From Evansella vedderi (GTDB lineage Bacteria > Bacillota > Bacilli > Bacillales > Salisediminibacteriaceae), in contig NZ_JAUSUG010000014.1 in assembly GCF_030813435.1 (NCBI RefSeq), forward strand, positions 101,454-165,453: 64,000 nucleotides of DNA, written 5' to 3'. The position numbers were made by a program, and so were the translations under genes. This document shows positions 15,494 to 23,927 of this stretch, one piece after another. Position 1 is the stretch's first letter. Each line of letters opens with the position of its first letter. The notes under the pieces were generated by a model. The model made no database searches and was not told the origin of the DNA. It saw only the letters and a list, made by a program, of their open reading frames with translations.

Positions 15494-16078
15494 CTATTTT
15501 TCTGCTGGTACTTCTCCACTTTGGCTTTTTTCCCATTTCTCAAATAATAATTTCTTATGAACCTCTGTTTCTAAACCTTGTATGAATTTCTCTAATCTAA
15601 GGTCCATAGAAGGATCTAACTCCAATTCGGGATTTGTTTCGTTCTTACTAATGGCAAATTGTTGTGGGATGACATGGCCATGTAGATTGCGGAAAACAAG
15701 ACGTAAATGATTTAACGTATTGGTTCCTGATTTAATTCCCCCAGCAGTTGCTAATAGGGCAATAGGTGTTTGTTGAAATTCTTCAAATCCTAAATAATCC
15801 AATAGATTTTTGACAGCACCAGTGTAGGATCCATGATATTCAGGGACTCCAACAACGAGACCATCCGCCTTCTTTAATATATTGGATACCTCAATAATCT
15901 CTTTTGGTGACTCTGCCTTAGGATCGTATACAGGTAACTGCAGGTCACGGATATCTATAAACATAGTTTTAGCTTTATTCTTTTGAAGACGTTTCTCCAC
16001 TTCCTTTAACACTTTCTTCGTAAAGGATGGGTTATTCATACTTCCATTTATCAAAACAATAATACGCTCCTGTTCCAC
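15494..16078 (-). CDS. NADPH-dependent FMN reductase family protein
   Basis: 194-residue flavodoxin-like fold enzyme. The N-terminal ING-S phosphate-binding loop (VLINGSMNNPSFT), LPVYDP, the flavin motif GVPEYHGSYTGAVKNLLD and ATAGGIKSGT are characteristic of the FMN_red/azoreductase family. It probably reduces FMN or quinone/azo substrates with NAD(P)H in the cytosol; the substrate is unknown. The start is GTG 16078 with GGAGGG six bases upstream; an ATG one base away is out of frame. It stands alone, bordered by a repeat on its upstream side. Confidence 0.88.
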   Translation of the reverse strand: MEQERIIVLINGSMNNPSFTKKVLKEVEKRLQKNKAKTMFIDIRDLQLPVYDPKAESPKEIIEVSNILKKADGLVVGVPEYHGSYTGAVKNLLDYLGFEEFQQTPIALLATAGGIKSGTNTLNHLRLVFRNLHGHVIPQQFAISKNETNPELELDPSMDLRLEKFIQGLETEVHKKLLFEKWEKSQSGEVPAEK

Positions 16079-16111
16079 ATTAATCCCTCCAGGCTAATTA
16101 TTGAACATATT

Positions 16112-16220
16112 GGCTGTTTTCACAAACGTTATTGCTCTAATTAGCTTGGAGAAGCGGAAGGCGTCCGCCTGTAGCGTATCCAAGCCAATATTCTAAAAAC
16201 CAACTTTTTAGAATACAGCC
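16112..16220. repeat. Intergenic inverted-repeat element (family A, 109 bp)
   Basis: The most compact copy: GGCTGTTTTC at the left end and GAATACAGCC at the right are inverted. GCTTGGAGAAGCG and CGTATCCAAGCC surround a small core AAGGCGTCCGCCTG. It occupies the first part of the 341-base gap before csaA. In the remaining 16221-16419 I see no gene and no clear promoter. Confidence 0.75.
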
Positions 16221-16419
16221 ATCCTATTAAACTTTAGATTCTTGTTAATAATGTTGAAAGAGAAGAACTTTGAGTGACGTTTAAAAAATTAACGCTTCCA
16301 CATTTAATTATAACAAAGAATATTTCGTGAATCGAAGGTTTTGCTACTATTAATCCAATATGTAAAAGGAATTTTTATAAGAGTGTAGAACTTTAATGAA
16401 GAAAGAGGAGTGATGATCA

Positions 16420-16752
16420 TTGGCTACATTTGAAGATTTTCAAAAGCTTGATATGAGGGTGGGGACAATTTTAGAATCAGAAGATTTTCCCGAAGCAAGG
16501 GTTCCTGCTATAAAATTAAAAATTGATTTCGGTGAAGAAATTGGTATTAAGCAATCAAGTGCACAAATTACGAAACGCTATCTACCGGAGGAATTAGTTG
16601 GGAGGCAAGTTGCTGCTGTAGTTAATTTCCCACCATTACGAGTAGCAGGCTTTAAGTCGGAGGTTCTTGTTTTAGGAGGAGTACCAGAAAAAGGAGATGT
16701 TGTATTACTAAATATTGACGAACAAGTTCGAAATGGAACCAAGATCTCTTAG
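16420..16752 (+). CDS. csaA: CsaA tRNA-binding/export chaperone
   Basis: 110-residue dimeric OB-fold protein of the tRNA-binding domain family. [20 protein letters not shown] and the C-terminal [12 protein letters not shown] are typical of Bacillus CsaA, which binds tRNA and has chaperone activity connected with protein secretion. TTG start at 16420 with AGAGGAG nine bases upstream; no ATG fits. Single gene, convergent with the DUF2628-like gene downstream and separated from it by a GC-rich hairpin. Confidence 0.93.
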   Translation: MATFEDFQKLDMRVGTILESEDFPEARVPAIKLKIDFGEEIGIKQSSAQITKRYLPEELVGRQVAAVVNFPPLRVAGFKSEVLVLGGVPEKGDVVLLNIDEQVRNGTKIS

Positions 16753-16758
16753 ATAAGC

Positions 16759-16784
16759 AGGGGGGAGTTTACTTGCTCCCCCCT
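16759..16784. terminator. Hairpin between convergent genes
   Basis: AGGGGGGAG / CTCCCCCCT, a perfect 9-bp stem with an 8-base loop. No T-tract follows, so termination is likely but not certain. Confidence 0.6.
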
Positions 16785-16789
16785 ATGGT

Positions 16790-17686
16790 CTAAAGGGTTA
16801 ATTCGAATAACTTGTAATCCACTAATTCTTCCCCTATGAAAATATCCACACGGTAATTACCAACTTGTGTTAATGGATCTTCTGCGTCTAAAATATCAAT
16901 TTCAATACTATTGGATGAAAAGAAGGTAAAGGTTCTTTCCCGTAATTCTATCCACTCTCCTGATCCCTCTTCTTGATAATGTACCACTATTTGAAAGGGT
17001 CGATTTGATACAGGCTCTGCTGCATAATACAGGAGATGAATAGTAGAAGAATATTTTTCAAAGATAGCCTGATTTCTGTATAGGGCGTCTAAGACTGATT
17101 GTGGTGGTCCGACGTCCTCTAAAAATACATAAGTACCATAAGGGAGAGTAGAGGTTTTTACATAGGAATCGATCCAAAATAAGGGAATGGATAAAAAGAC
17201 AAAGAGAAAAACTGGCGCAACAATAGCACTTATCCATGATCTTCCAGTTCGATAAAAAAGAGGCACGTTTGTTGAATTTTCTTCCTTTTCCTTCTCCAGA
17301 AGACGGACAATGTATTTTGCATAAAAGGCATTTCCTTTAAGCCCGAAAAAAACACTTAGGAAAAATGGTGCTAATGTAATCCACAAAAAATAACCAACCT
17401 CCGTTATAGGAGTATAATAAATAAGTAATGGAAAAAGCATTGAGACGGAAATGGCAACAAAAAGCAGTAAAAAATAAATTAAAACAGCACCGTACATATG
17501 CCGATAAGAAAGCCAAAAGGGTGTAAATAAGAAGGTTGCCCAATTCCAGCCAGAAAACTTAAATGGATTATTGGATTTTTTCCAATTCTCTACATAGTAG
17601 CTTGTATTTTCATTAACCTTATTTAAAACTTGTTGTTTAAAATTAGAGTCATTATTTAAGCGTTTTGAAAAATCATAAGCGTTCAT
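16790..17686 (-). CDS. DUF2628-like membrane protein with extracytoplasmic domain
   Basis: 298 residues. After a soluble N-terminus comes the aromatic-rich WNWATFLFTPFWLSYRHMYG that opens DUF2628-type proteins, then two TM segments (about 65-90 and 97-117). A further TM (about 150-170) leads into a C-terminal domain of about 120 residues that reads as beta-rich and secreted. Function is unknown. ATG at 17686 is preceded by AAAAAGGAG. The upstream region carries palindromes that may serve this gene or the divergent lipoprotein. Confidence 0.65.
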   Translation of the reverse strand: MNAYDFSKRLNNDSNFKQQVLNKVNENTSYYVENWKKSNNPFKFSGWNWATFLFTPFWLSYRHMYGAVLIYFLLLFVAISVSMLFPLLIYYTPITEVGYFLWITLAPFFLSVFFGLKGNAFYAKYIVRLLEKEKEENSTNVPLFYRTGRSWISAIVAPVFLFVFLSIPLFWIDSYVKTSTLPYGTYVFLEDVGPPQSVLDALYRNQAIFEKYSSTIHLLYYAAEPVSNRPFQIVVHYQEEGSGEWIELRERTFTFFSSNSIEIDILDAEDPLTQVGNYRVDIFIGEELVDYKLFELTL

Positions 17687-17786
17687 TACTGTGAGACTCC
17701 TTTTTAATAAATTAATTTTTAGTTTAACATGGGCTGACTAGGTTAAGGAAGCAAGACAGTCTCTTCTTATGCAAAAAAAGGTGCTA

Positions 17787-17842
17787 ATTTAAACAAACGT
17801 TTATTTAAATCTCCTTAAAAATTAAGCAAACGTTTATTTAAA
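17787..17842. promoter_or_regulatory. Two palindromic operator-like sites 33 bp apart
   Basis: CAAACGTTTATTTAAA occurs at 17794-17809 and again at 17827-17842. The first copy is the centre of a 24-bp near-perfect palindrome (17787-17810, one mismatched pair). The AAACGTTT centres are 33 bp apart, about three helical turns. They precede a lipoprotein gene and could serve the divergent membrane-protein gene too. The regulator is unknown. Confidence 0.5.
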
Positions 17843-17870
17843 AAACTAAACAGGAAGGTGGATAAATATA

Positions 17871-18473
17871 GTGAAAAGAATACTAATTTTCCTTTTCCTT
17901 ATTTTATTGCTAATAAGCTGTCAATCTCAAGAAAAACAGCTGTTGAATGAAGATTTTCCTTACAATCTTATCCATGAAAGTTTCAGCTTTATACCTTTAT
18001 CGCCTCCGGAAGGATGGGAGGTTGTTTCCCTTCGGTCAGATGTACAGCTGCAATTTCAGGATTGGGAAGAGCCAGAGAATCATCAATATTCAGAAGTACC
18101 CTATCGGTATAGCTTTACTTTTGGGAGGAAGGCGCCAGACAATGAAGTAACGGAGAAAGATATGGAAAGGTTTAATGAAAAGCAGGCGTTGGAGGGGAAG
18201 ACGAATAGGCAATTATACTACCACACATATTATGATTATTATAGTACATTAGAAATAAGTAAAAATGGATTTGTTATCCTTTTGTCTGCCTTTGATGGAA
18301 CATGGGAATGGGAGATAAATGGGGAAAAGTTCTTAGTATTAAGACAAGGAAATGAATGGATTATTAACTGGTATAAAAATGGTTCCTACTATGACCTAAT
18401 AGTTCGGGCAGAGGCTGGAATTACAACGGAAGAGGAATGTATAGCATTAATAGAAAGTATGTTTTTTCATTAA
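17871..18473 (+). CDS. Small lipoprotein, function unknown
   Basis: 200 residues with a lipoprotein signal: MKRILIFLFLILLLISC, Cys-17 being the lipidation site. The mature part is acidic and rich in aromatic residues (Trp, Tyr) with no motif I recognise. GTG start at 17871 behind AGGAAGGTGG. It is a single gene, preceded by two phased palindromes and followed by the argS T-box. Likely anchored on the outer face of the membrane. Confidence 0.8.
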   Translation: MKRILIFLFLILLLISCQSQEKQLLNEDFPYNLIHESFSFIPLSPPEGWEVVSLRSDVQLQFQDWEEPENHQYSEVPYRYSFTFGRKAPDNEVTEKDMERFNEKQALEGKTNRQLYYHTYYDYYSTLEISKNGFVILLSAFDGTWEWEINGEKFLVLRQGNEWIINWYKNGSYYDLIVRAEAGITTEEECIALIESMFFH

Positions 18474-18524
18474 TACTCTTGTTAATGCTAGCTTAATACA
18501 TTATAATAACTCAAAATAACTCTA

Positions 18525-18750
18525 AATTCGAAGACGGAGAGAGTACATATGCAGGACCTCAAAGCGAGCTGGGGAAGGTGGAAGCCTAGCAGAAGTCGGC
18601 CTATGGAAACGCACTCCTGAGAAGTTCCCTTGAAGCTTAGTAGAGGGAATCGGTTAACGTCGTTACGCGTTTTGAGTGGTGAATCAATTAGAGTGGTACC
18701 GCGGGTTTAGCTCGTCTCTTAGAAAATAGGAGGCGAGTTTTTTGTATTCT
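18525..18750 (+). promoter_or_regulatory. T-box riboswitch controlling argS
   Basis: The leader holds the T-box sequence AGAGTGGTACCGCGG at 18690-18704, which pairs with the uncharged tRNA acceptor end. In Stem I the AGTA bulge (in GAGAGAGTACAT) and GGTGGAAGCC apical loop are visible. The 3' side of the specifier loop reads GGAAACGCACTCC, placing an Arg codon CGC at 18610-18612. A terminator stem (CTCGTCTC / GGAGGCGAG then TTTTTT) ends near 18746. All fit readout of uncharged tRNA-Arg. Confidence 0.93.
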
Positions 18751-18786
18751 CAAAGAATATTCTAATTAATTAAGGAGGAGGTTTAT

Positions 18787-20475
18787 GTGAATTTAAAAGC
18801 TGTATTTTCGAGTGCACTAATGTCCATTTTAGAAGAAAAAACAATGACTGTGGATGAGGTTGAAAAGCTAATTGAAAGTCCGAAGTATGAAAACCATGGT
18901 GATTTAGCATTTCCTTGCTTTATTTTAGCGAAACAACTGAGAAAAACACCACAACAAATTGCAATTGAATTAGCTGAAAAATTAAATGATTCATTAGTGG
19001 AAAAGGCAGAAGCAGTTGGCCCCTACATGAATGTGTTTTTTAATAAAAAGGAAGTAAGTAAACACCTTCTTCAGAAGATTTGTCATGAACAGGATAATTA
19101 TGGGGCAAGGTTGGCAAGTAATCGTGGAAAGGTGGTAATTGATTTCTCCTCCCCTAACATTGCGAAGCCCTTTTCTATGGGACATCTCCGTTCCACTGTC
19201 ATTGGGCACTCACTAGCAAAAATAGCAGAGAAAAATGGATATACTGCCATTAAAATCAACCATTTAGGTGATTGGGGAACACAATTTGGTAAATTGATAA
19301 CAGCTTATAAACATTGGGGGAATGAACTGGAGGTAAAGGAAAATACGATCCCAACTCTCCTAAAACTGTATATTCAATTTCATGCAGAAGCGGAAAATAA
19401 TCCATCTTTGGAAGAAGAAGGAAGAACGTGGTTTCAACGTTTAGAAGGGGGAGATACGGAGGCCCTTTCCCTTTGGAATTGGTTTAAAAATGAATCCCTA
19501 AAGGAATTCGAAAAGGTTTATAAAATGTTAGGGGTTTCTTTCGATGCTGTACAAGGGGAGAGCTTTTATAATGGGGCGCCAATGGAGGAAATTGTTAAAG
19601 AGCTTGAAGACCGTCTTCTACTGAAGGAATCGGACGGGGCTAGAGTGGTAAAGATGGGGGAGGAGCTGCCACCTTGTTTAATTCAAAAAACAGATGGAAC
19701 TACCCTTTACGCTACTCGAGATTTAGCTGCTGCTATCTATCGCAAAAATCAGTACAACTTTGTGAAGTGCCTCTATGTCGTTGGTGGGGAGCAACAGCTT
19801 CATTTTCAGCAAGTGTTTCACGTATTGTCGAAAATGGGGCATGATTGGGAGAAGGACTTAGTTCATGTTCCGTTTGGTCTTATTTTAAAAGATGGAAAGA
19901 AGATGTCCACGAGAAAAGGGAAGATTGTTCTCCTTGAAGAAGTTCTAGATGGAGCGATTAAGAAGGCAAAGGAAAATATAATGAAAAAAAATCCAAATTT
20001 ACAAGGTGTGGATGAAGTGGCTAGAGAGGTAGGGGTTGGAGCAGTTATTTTTCATGATTTGAAAAATGAAAGAATGGGAAATGTGGAATTTAACTTGGAT
20101 CAAATGCTTACCTTTGAAGGGGAAACGGGTCCATATGTTCAATATACCATTGCCCGTGGAAATACGATTTTAGAAAAGGAAGCTTCGTCTTTTGGGGAAA
20201 TTAGTGGATTGGGTGATGAGGTATCCTGGCAGATTATGAAGCTATTAGAGCAGTTTCCTCGGGAGGTTGTCCGTGCCTATGAAACCTATGAACCATCTGT
20301 AATTGCCAAGTATACGGTACGACTGGCACAAGCCTTTAATTCTTATTATGGAAAGGTAAGAATTTTAAGTGATGATTCTGAACAGGAAAGCAGGCTCGCT
20401 CTTACCTATGCCGTTACAACAGTACTCAAAGAGGGCTTGCGACTTTTAGGAATTCAATCTCCGGAGAAAATGTAA
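18787..20475 (+). CDS. argS: Arginyl-tRNA synthetase
   Basis: Class-I synthetase charging tRNA-Arg with arginine. It has the HIGH-like SMGHLRST (GHLR at about 132-135), the KMSKS-like loop KMSTR (about 372-376), an N-terminal arginyl-tRNA synthetase additional domain and the C-terminal DALR anticodon-binding domain. 562 residues, normal. The start is GTG 18787, because the overlapping ATG is followed at once by TGA; GGAGGAGG lies before it. A T-box with an arginine specifier precedes it, so expression should follow tRNA-Arg charging. Whether it is the only argS cannot be told here. Confidence 0.96.
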   Translation: MNLKAVFSSALMSILEEKTMTVDEVEKLIESPKYENHGDLAFPCFILAKQLRKTPQQIAIELAEKLNDSLVEKAEAVGPYMNVFFNKKEVSKHLLQKICHEQDNYGARLASNRGKVVIDFSSPNIAKPFSMGHLRSTVIGHSLAKIAEKNGYTAIKINHLGDWGTQFGKLITAYKHWGNELEVKENTIPTLLKLYIQFHAEAENNPSLEEEGRTWFQRLEGGDTEALSLWNWFKNESLKEFEKVYKMLGVSFDAVQGESFYNGAPMEEIVKELEDRLLLKESDGARVVKMGEELPPCLIQKTDGTTLYATRDLAAAIYRKNQYNFVKCLYVVGGEQQLHFQQVFHVLSKMGHDWEKDLVHVPFGLILKDGKKMSTRKGKIVLLEEVLDGAIKKAKENIMKKNPNLQGVDEVAREVGVGAVIFHDLKNERMGNVEFNLDQMLTFEGETGPYVQYTIARGNTILEKEASSFGEISGLGDEVSWQIMKLLEQFPREVVRAYETYEPSVIAKYTVRLAQAFNSYYGKVRILSDDSEQESRLALTYAVTTVLKEGLRLLGIQSPEKM

Positions 20476-20594
20476 CTTTAATAAATTGTAAAAAGGTGTT
20501 CGTGAACTTCATTTATTCTTCATGAATTTGTTTTAAACTTAAAGTCACAAATCTATGTTTTGTTATGCATAGGGAAGAGGATGGAGGAATAGTG

Positions 20595-21054
20595 ATGAGT
20601 GATCACATCTTGCTTGTAGACGATGAACAGGAAATGAGAAAGCTGCTGCGAGTTTGTCTTGCCCCTTATTCATACGTATTAGACGAGGCTTCCAACGGAG
20701 AGGAAGCTTTAGATAAAATTATGGCAGGTTCTTATGATTTAATTTTATTAGACATTATGATGCCTGAGGTAGATGGCTTTGAGTTATTGAAAACCTTAAG
20801 GGATCATCTTGATAATCAAATACCCGTTATTCTTCTTACGGCTTTAGGAGATACAGAAAGGGTTGTGGAGGGCCTAAAGCTAGGTGCCGATGACTACATG
20901 GTGAAACCTTTTGAGCCTAAGGAGCGAGGGGGACAACAGAACGGTTGACACTCATGTGAAAAATATTCGAGAGAAGCTTAAGGCAGTAAACTACGAAAAT
21001 ATAATAATTGAAACGGTTTGGGGGATAGGCTATAAAGTTCCTGAACAAGGTTAA
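20595..21054 (+). pseudogene. Internally deleted OmpR-family response regulator
   Basis: The receiver domain is intact up to its last helix: VDDEQEM acidic pocket, phospho-acceptor Asp in LLDIMMPEVDG, Thr in LTALGD and the Lys in VKPFEP. It then runs into RGGQQNG and stops at 20946-20948. From about 20928 a different frame encodes GDNRTVDTHVKNIREKL, the last helix and wing of an OmpR winged-helix output domain, ending at 21054. About 75-90 residues of linker and DNA-binding domain are absent and the frame is shifted at the junction. The cognate kinase gene follows 40 bases later and is intact. Either a genuine deletion or an assembly error. Confidence 0.85.
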
Positions 21055-21094
21055 AAAGTGTAATTGTTTTATCTTTTTTAGAGAGGACATTAGA

Positions 21095-22522
21095 ATGGTA
21101 CCGAAAAATTTAGCTTCAAGAATAACGACATGGGTAATGTTGGTCTTACTTGTCTCGGTAGTTTGTCTCATTGGTGGAGCCAATTGGATTACAAAGAACT
21201 TCTATCAAGAGCATTTAACGGAAGAGGTATCAGGTAGAATCGTCTCCCATGCTCACCTGCTGGAAAAGGAAGTAGACGAGCTAGTCATTGAATATATTGA
21301 AGAAATTGAGACAGGGAAAAAAAGCTCCTTTTTAATACTTGATAGGGAATTATCCATTATATACTTATCAGATAAAATTACAGACACGAAGCTGCATCAT
21401 TTTCTTAGCTGGATAAATGAACATGCATACCATGCGGTAAATGTAAATGAGCCGTTTATTGACCGGGTTGATACAGGCATGCGGTTTCATATACCACACA
21501 TTTGGGCTTTGATGCCGATTTTTGCAGAAGGTAACGGCGAGATTATTGGTTATGTGTTTTTAGATCAAGATACGGGAGAATTAAATCAAGCACGTTTTCA
21601 ATTAATACTCTTATTAGTAATCATGGGTGCTTTAACCTTTGTAGTAGGATATTTGTTTACTATTTACTTATCAAAGAAAATCTCTAAACCTTTAAATCAT
21701 ATTAGTGAAATGACGAAAAACATTGCAGATGGGGATTTTGACATTGAATTACATGTCCGTGGTGAGGATGAAGTGAGCCGCTTGGCGGACAGCATCCAAT
21801 CCATGACGAAGCAGCTAAAGCAATATCGTGACTCCAGGAGACACTTCATTTCTCACATATCCCATGATCTTCGGACACCGATCACTTATATAAAGGGATA
21901 CTCTGCTGTAATGAAGGAAATCCCCCCTGACGATCGAGGGGAATGGAAGAGGAATTTAAATGTTATCTACCAAGAAGCAACTCGAATGGAGAATTTAGTG
22001 AGTGATTTGTTTTTACTGACAAAACTGGAGGAAGGAAAGATCAAGCTGGAGAAAGAAGAGGTACCTGTAACAGCTTGGCTTAACAGCTTATACGAAAGTA
22101 GAGCATTAATGTTTGATCAGAAATCCATTAAGCATCAACTAATTATCCCTGAAGATTGTAAGGATTTTAATATTTCAATAGATGCTTATCGACTAGAGCA
22201 AGGGATAATAAATATTATAGAAAATGCCATTCGTCATACACCAAAAGGAGGAGAAATTGAAATTTCTTTGTTGAAAAAAACAAAGGAAATTATCATCTCT
22301 ATAAAGGATACAGGGTGTGGAATCAGTCAAGAGGACCTTCCACATATCTGGGAACGTTTTTATAAAGGAGACGCTTCTAGAAATCGGGATAAAAGTGGTA
22401 CGGGCTTAGGGTTAGCCATTGTAAAAGTGATTGTGGAGGCACATGGTGGTAGTGTTGCTGTAACGAGTAAGGTCGGGGAAGGGACAGTCTTTTCTGTCAG
22501 TCTACCCCTTGGAAAAACTTAA
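21095..22522 (+). CDS. Sensor histidine kinase
   Basis: 475 residues. TM1 (about 10-30), an extracytoplasmic sensor region (about 32-165), TM2 (about 168-192), a HAMP linker, the HisKA dimerisation helix with phospho-acceptor His-257 in SHISHDLRTP, then the ATPase with N-box IENAIRH, G1 DTGCGIS and G2 GTGLGLAI. It is intact, in contrast to the response regulator directly upstream, with which it would normally form a two-component pair. ATG 21095 follows AGAGAGGACATT. The stimulus is unknown. Confidence 0.9.
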   Translation: MVPKNLASRITTWVMLVLLVSVVCLIGGANWITKNFYQEHLTEEVSGRIVSHAHLLEKEVDELVIEYIEEIETGKKSSFLILDRELSIIYLSDKITDTKLHHFLSWINEHAYHAVNVNEPFIDRVDTGMRFHIPHIWALMPIFAEGNGEIIGYVFLDQDTGELNQARFQLILLLVIMGALTFVVGYLFTIYLSKKISKPLNHISEMTKNIADGDFDIELHVRGEDEVSRLADSIQSMTKQLKQYRDSRRHFISHISHDLRTPITYIKGYSAVMKEIPPDDRGEWKRNLNVIYQEATRMENLVSDLFLLTKLEEGKIKLEKEEVPVTAWLNSLYESRALMFDQKSIKHQLIIPEDCKDFNISIDAYRLEQGIINIIENAIRHTPKGGEIEISLLKKTKEIIISIKDTGCGISQEDLPHIWERFYKGDASRNRDKSGTGLGLAIVKVIVEAHGGSVAVTSKVGEGTVFSVSLPLGKT

Positions 22523-22559
22523 AAGACAGCTTTTAGTATAGATAGTAAATAAGGAATTG

Positions 22560-22590
22560 TCCCAAAAGGGATGCCTTTTGGGATAGCTTT
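22560..22590. terminator. Terminator after the histidine kinase
   Basis: TCCCAAAAGG / CCTTTTGGGA, loop of four, then TAGCTTTT. It also touches the stop of the convergent membrane-protein gene. Confidence 0.8.
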
Positions 22591-23180
22591 TAAACATTAA
22601 GTAAAGTCAACATATTCATCATATTGTCATACAGCGTATGGTCGTGTTCCCCATGGATGCCTCTTTTATCTTCAAAGGGAGGCATCCAAATAAATATAAA
22701 GGTTACTAGAAGTAAATAGCACATGGTTGAAAAGTGTACCAGAAAAGTAAGAGATTTCCTTACAACGGACTCTCCTTTTTTCCAAAAATGTAAGCTCCAG
22801 AAAGCCCCTAATCCCATCAATAACAACAGGAGAAGTAAAAGAATCCGAACTTCTGGAATAGATAGCATCTCTGCAGTCATTGCACCCATTAATCCTGCCA
22901 TTCCCCCAGTGAATAACCCTTCGATAGTGGCTAAGTTTCCATGTGGCAGACCAATTAAGATTCCAATGACGGAAGTAACGATGATACTAATGAGTAAGGA
23001 AGAAAAAAATGCCCCATGGAGTAAACCTCCAAAGTAAATCCCTATGGTAAAACCTACGAGCATAGATCCTCCCATAGCAAGCATCATTTTCTCCATTTTC
23101 GTCCGGTTCTTTGCTTTTCTAGTCATTCCGATAAAGTATAGTAGCAGTGGAAAGATAAATAAAAAGCTATAAATGAGCAT
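22590..23180 (-). CDS. Polytopic membrane protein, function unknown
   Basis: 196 residues with about six hydrophobic segments and several small-residue patches (GFTIGIYFGGLLHG, GLFTGGMAGLMGAM) typical of tightly packed TM helices. It is rich in Met and has His near the C-terminus (GIHGEHDH), which might indicate metal contact, but I do not recognise the family. ATG at 23180 is preceded by AGGTTCTTTTC, a weak site. Convergent with the two-component locus. Confidence 0.7.
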   Translation of the reverse strand: MLIYSFLFIFPLLLYFIGMTRKAKNRTKMEKMMLAMGGSMLVGFTIGIYFGGLLHGAFFSSLLISIIVTSVIGILIGLPHGNLATIEGLFTGGMAGLMGAMTAEMLSIPEVRILLLLLLLLMGLGAFWSLHFWKKGESVVRKSLTFLVHFSTMCYLLLVTFIFIWMPPFEDKRGIHGEHDHTLYDNMMNMLTLLNV

Positions 23181-23300
23181 GAAAAGAACCTCCGCATATT
23201 ATTAAAGACAAGCTTTATTAAACTGTATTCATTTAATTGCCTTAATAGAAGTATAAAAAAATTTTATTGTACATTAACTGTAAGTAAAGGAGAATTTTGT

Positions 23301-23372
23301 GTGGAAAAAGTGGTTGTTGTCATTATTCTATTCCCTATCTATTGCGCCATAGAACTCTTATGGATTCCTTAA
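23301..23372 (+). CDS. Possible 23-residue hydrophobic peptide
   Basis: GTG at 23301 follows AAAGGAG at eight bases and opens a frame of 23 codons, MEKVVVVIILFPIYCAIELL then WIP, a single membrane span. The ribosome site and pure hydrophobicity support it; length makes it uncertain. It lies in the roughly 300-base gap between the two convergent-to-divergent neighbours, where I see nothing else apart from a weak hairpin (CTAGCTT / AAGCTAG) near 23440-23465. Confidence 0.4.
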   Translation: MEKVVVVIILFPIYCAIELLWIP

Positions 23373-23487
23373 GGAATAAAAGTTTTCTCACTATGTGGTG
23401 AAAGGCCAGTTGGAACATAGTACAATAAGGAAAAGAATAGCTAGCTTCATGTAGAATTAAGCTAGTTTTAATAAGGTGTTAACCAAT

Positions 23488-23892
23488 ATGGTATTTGTTT
23501 TTATAGATAAAAACGAACAAGTTTTCATTATACATGAAGATGATAATTGTAATGATAGCGTAGAATTACAGAATAATAAGGAACTGTCAGCTAAATATGA
23601 ATCTCTAACCTTTAGGGACATACAGAGGGCAAAGTTTTACTTTCTCACCAATTACGAGAATTATAATATGATTCACCATTGTTATCCTCAGCCAAGAGTT
23701 TCGTCTAGTAGTGGTATTGGCACAGATGCTCCTTTTAATGACTATACACAACACCAACAAAATGTATTAGGTCCAGTGGGGAAAAGAGTTAATTTATCCT
23801 CTATGCCTAAACTACTTAGATGGTTTTATTATGGCGTAATCTTTGTAGTTATAACTGGGTTTCTAATTATCTTCTTTCACTCCATCTTTTAA
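23488..23892 (+). CDS. Tail-anchored hypothetical protein
   Basis: 134 residues from ATG 23488; an in-frame GTG at 23476 is too close to AAGGTG to be the start. The N-terminal 100 residues are soluble, with an opening VFVFIDKNEQVFIIHEDDN that reads as a beta-hairpin. A single TM segment at the C-terminus (about 112-132, YYGVIFVVITGFLIIFF) would anchor it facing the cytosol. I do not recognise the family. Followed by a short hairpin and the convergent flavin reductase. Confidence 0.65.
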   Translation: MVFVFIDKNEQVFIIHEDDNCNDSVELQNNKELSAKYESLTFRDIQRAKFYFLTNYENYNMIHHCYPQPRVSSSSGIGTDAPFNDYTQHQQNVLGPVGKRVNLSSMPKLLRWFYYGVIFVVITGFLIIFFHSIF

Positions 23893-23894
23893 AA

Positions 23895-23918
23895 AACAGC
23901 GGGGAGCCTCCCACTGTT
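23895..23918. terminator. Short hairpin terminator
   Basis: AACAG-C-GGGAG pairs with CTCCC-A-CTGTT, followed by CTTCT. Lies between convergent genes. Confidence 0.5.
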
Positions 23919-23927
23919 CTTCTGTAC

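Noticed and set aside
15397..15520. Minus-strand frame after the FMN reductase reading like a short basic helix
   Set aside because: It has no convincing start, overlaps the end of the reductase in another frame and is interrupted by two hairpins.
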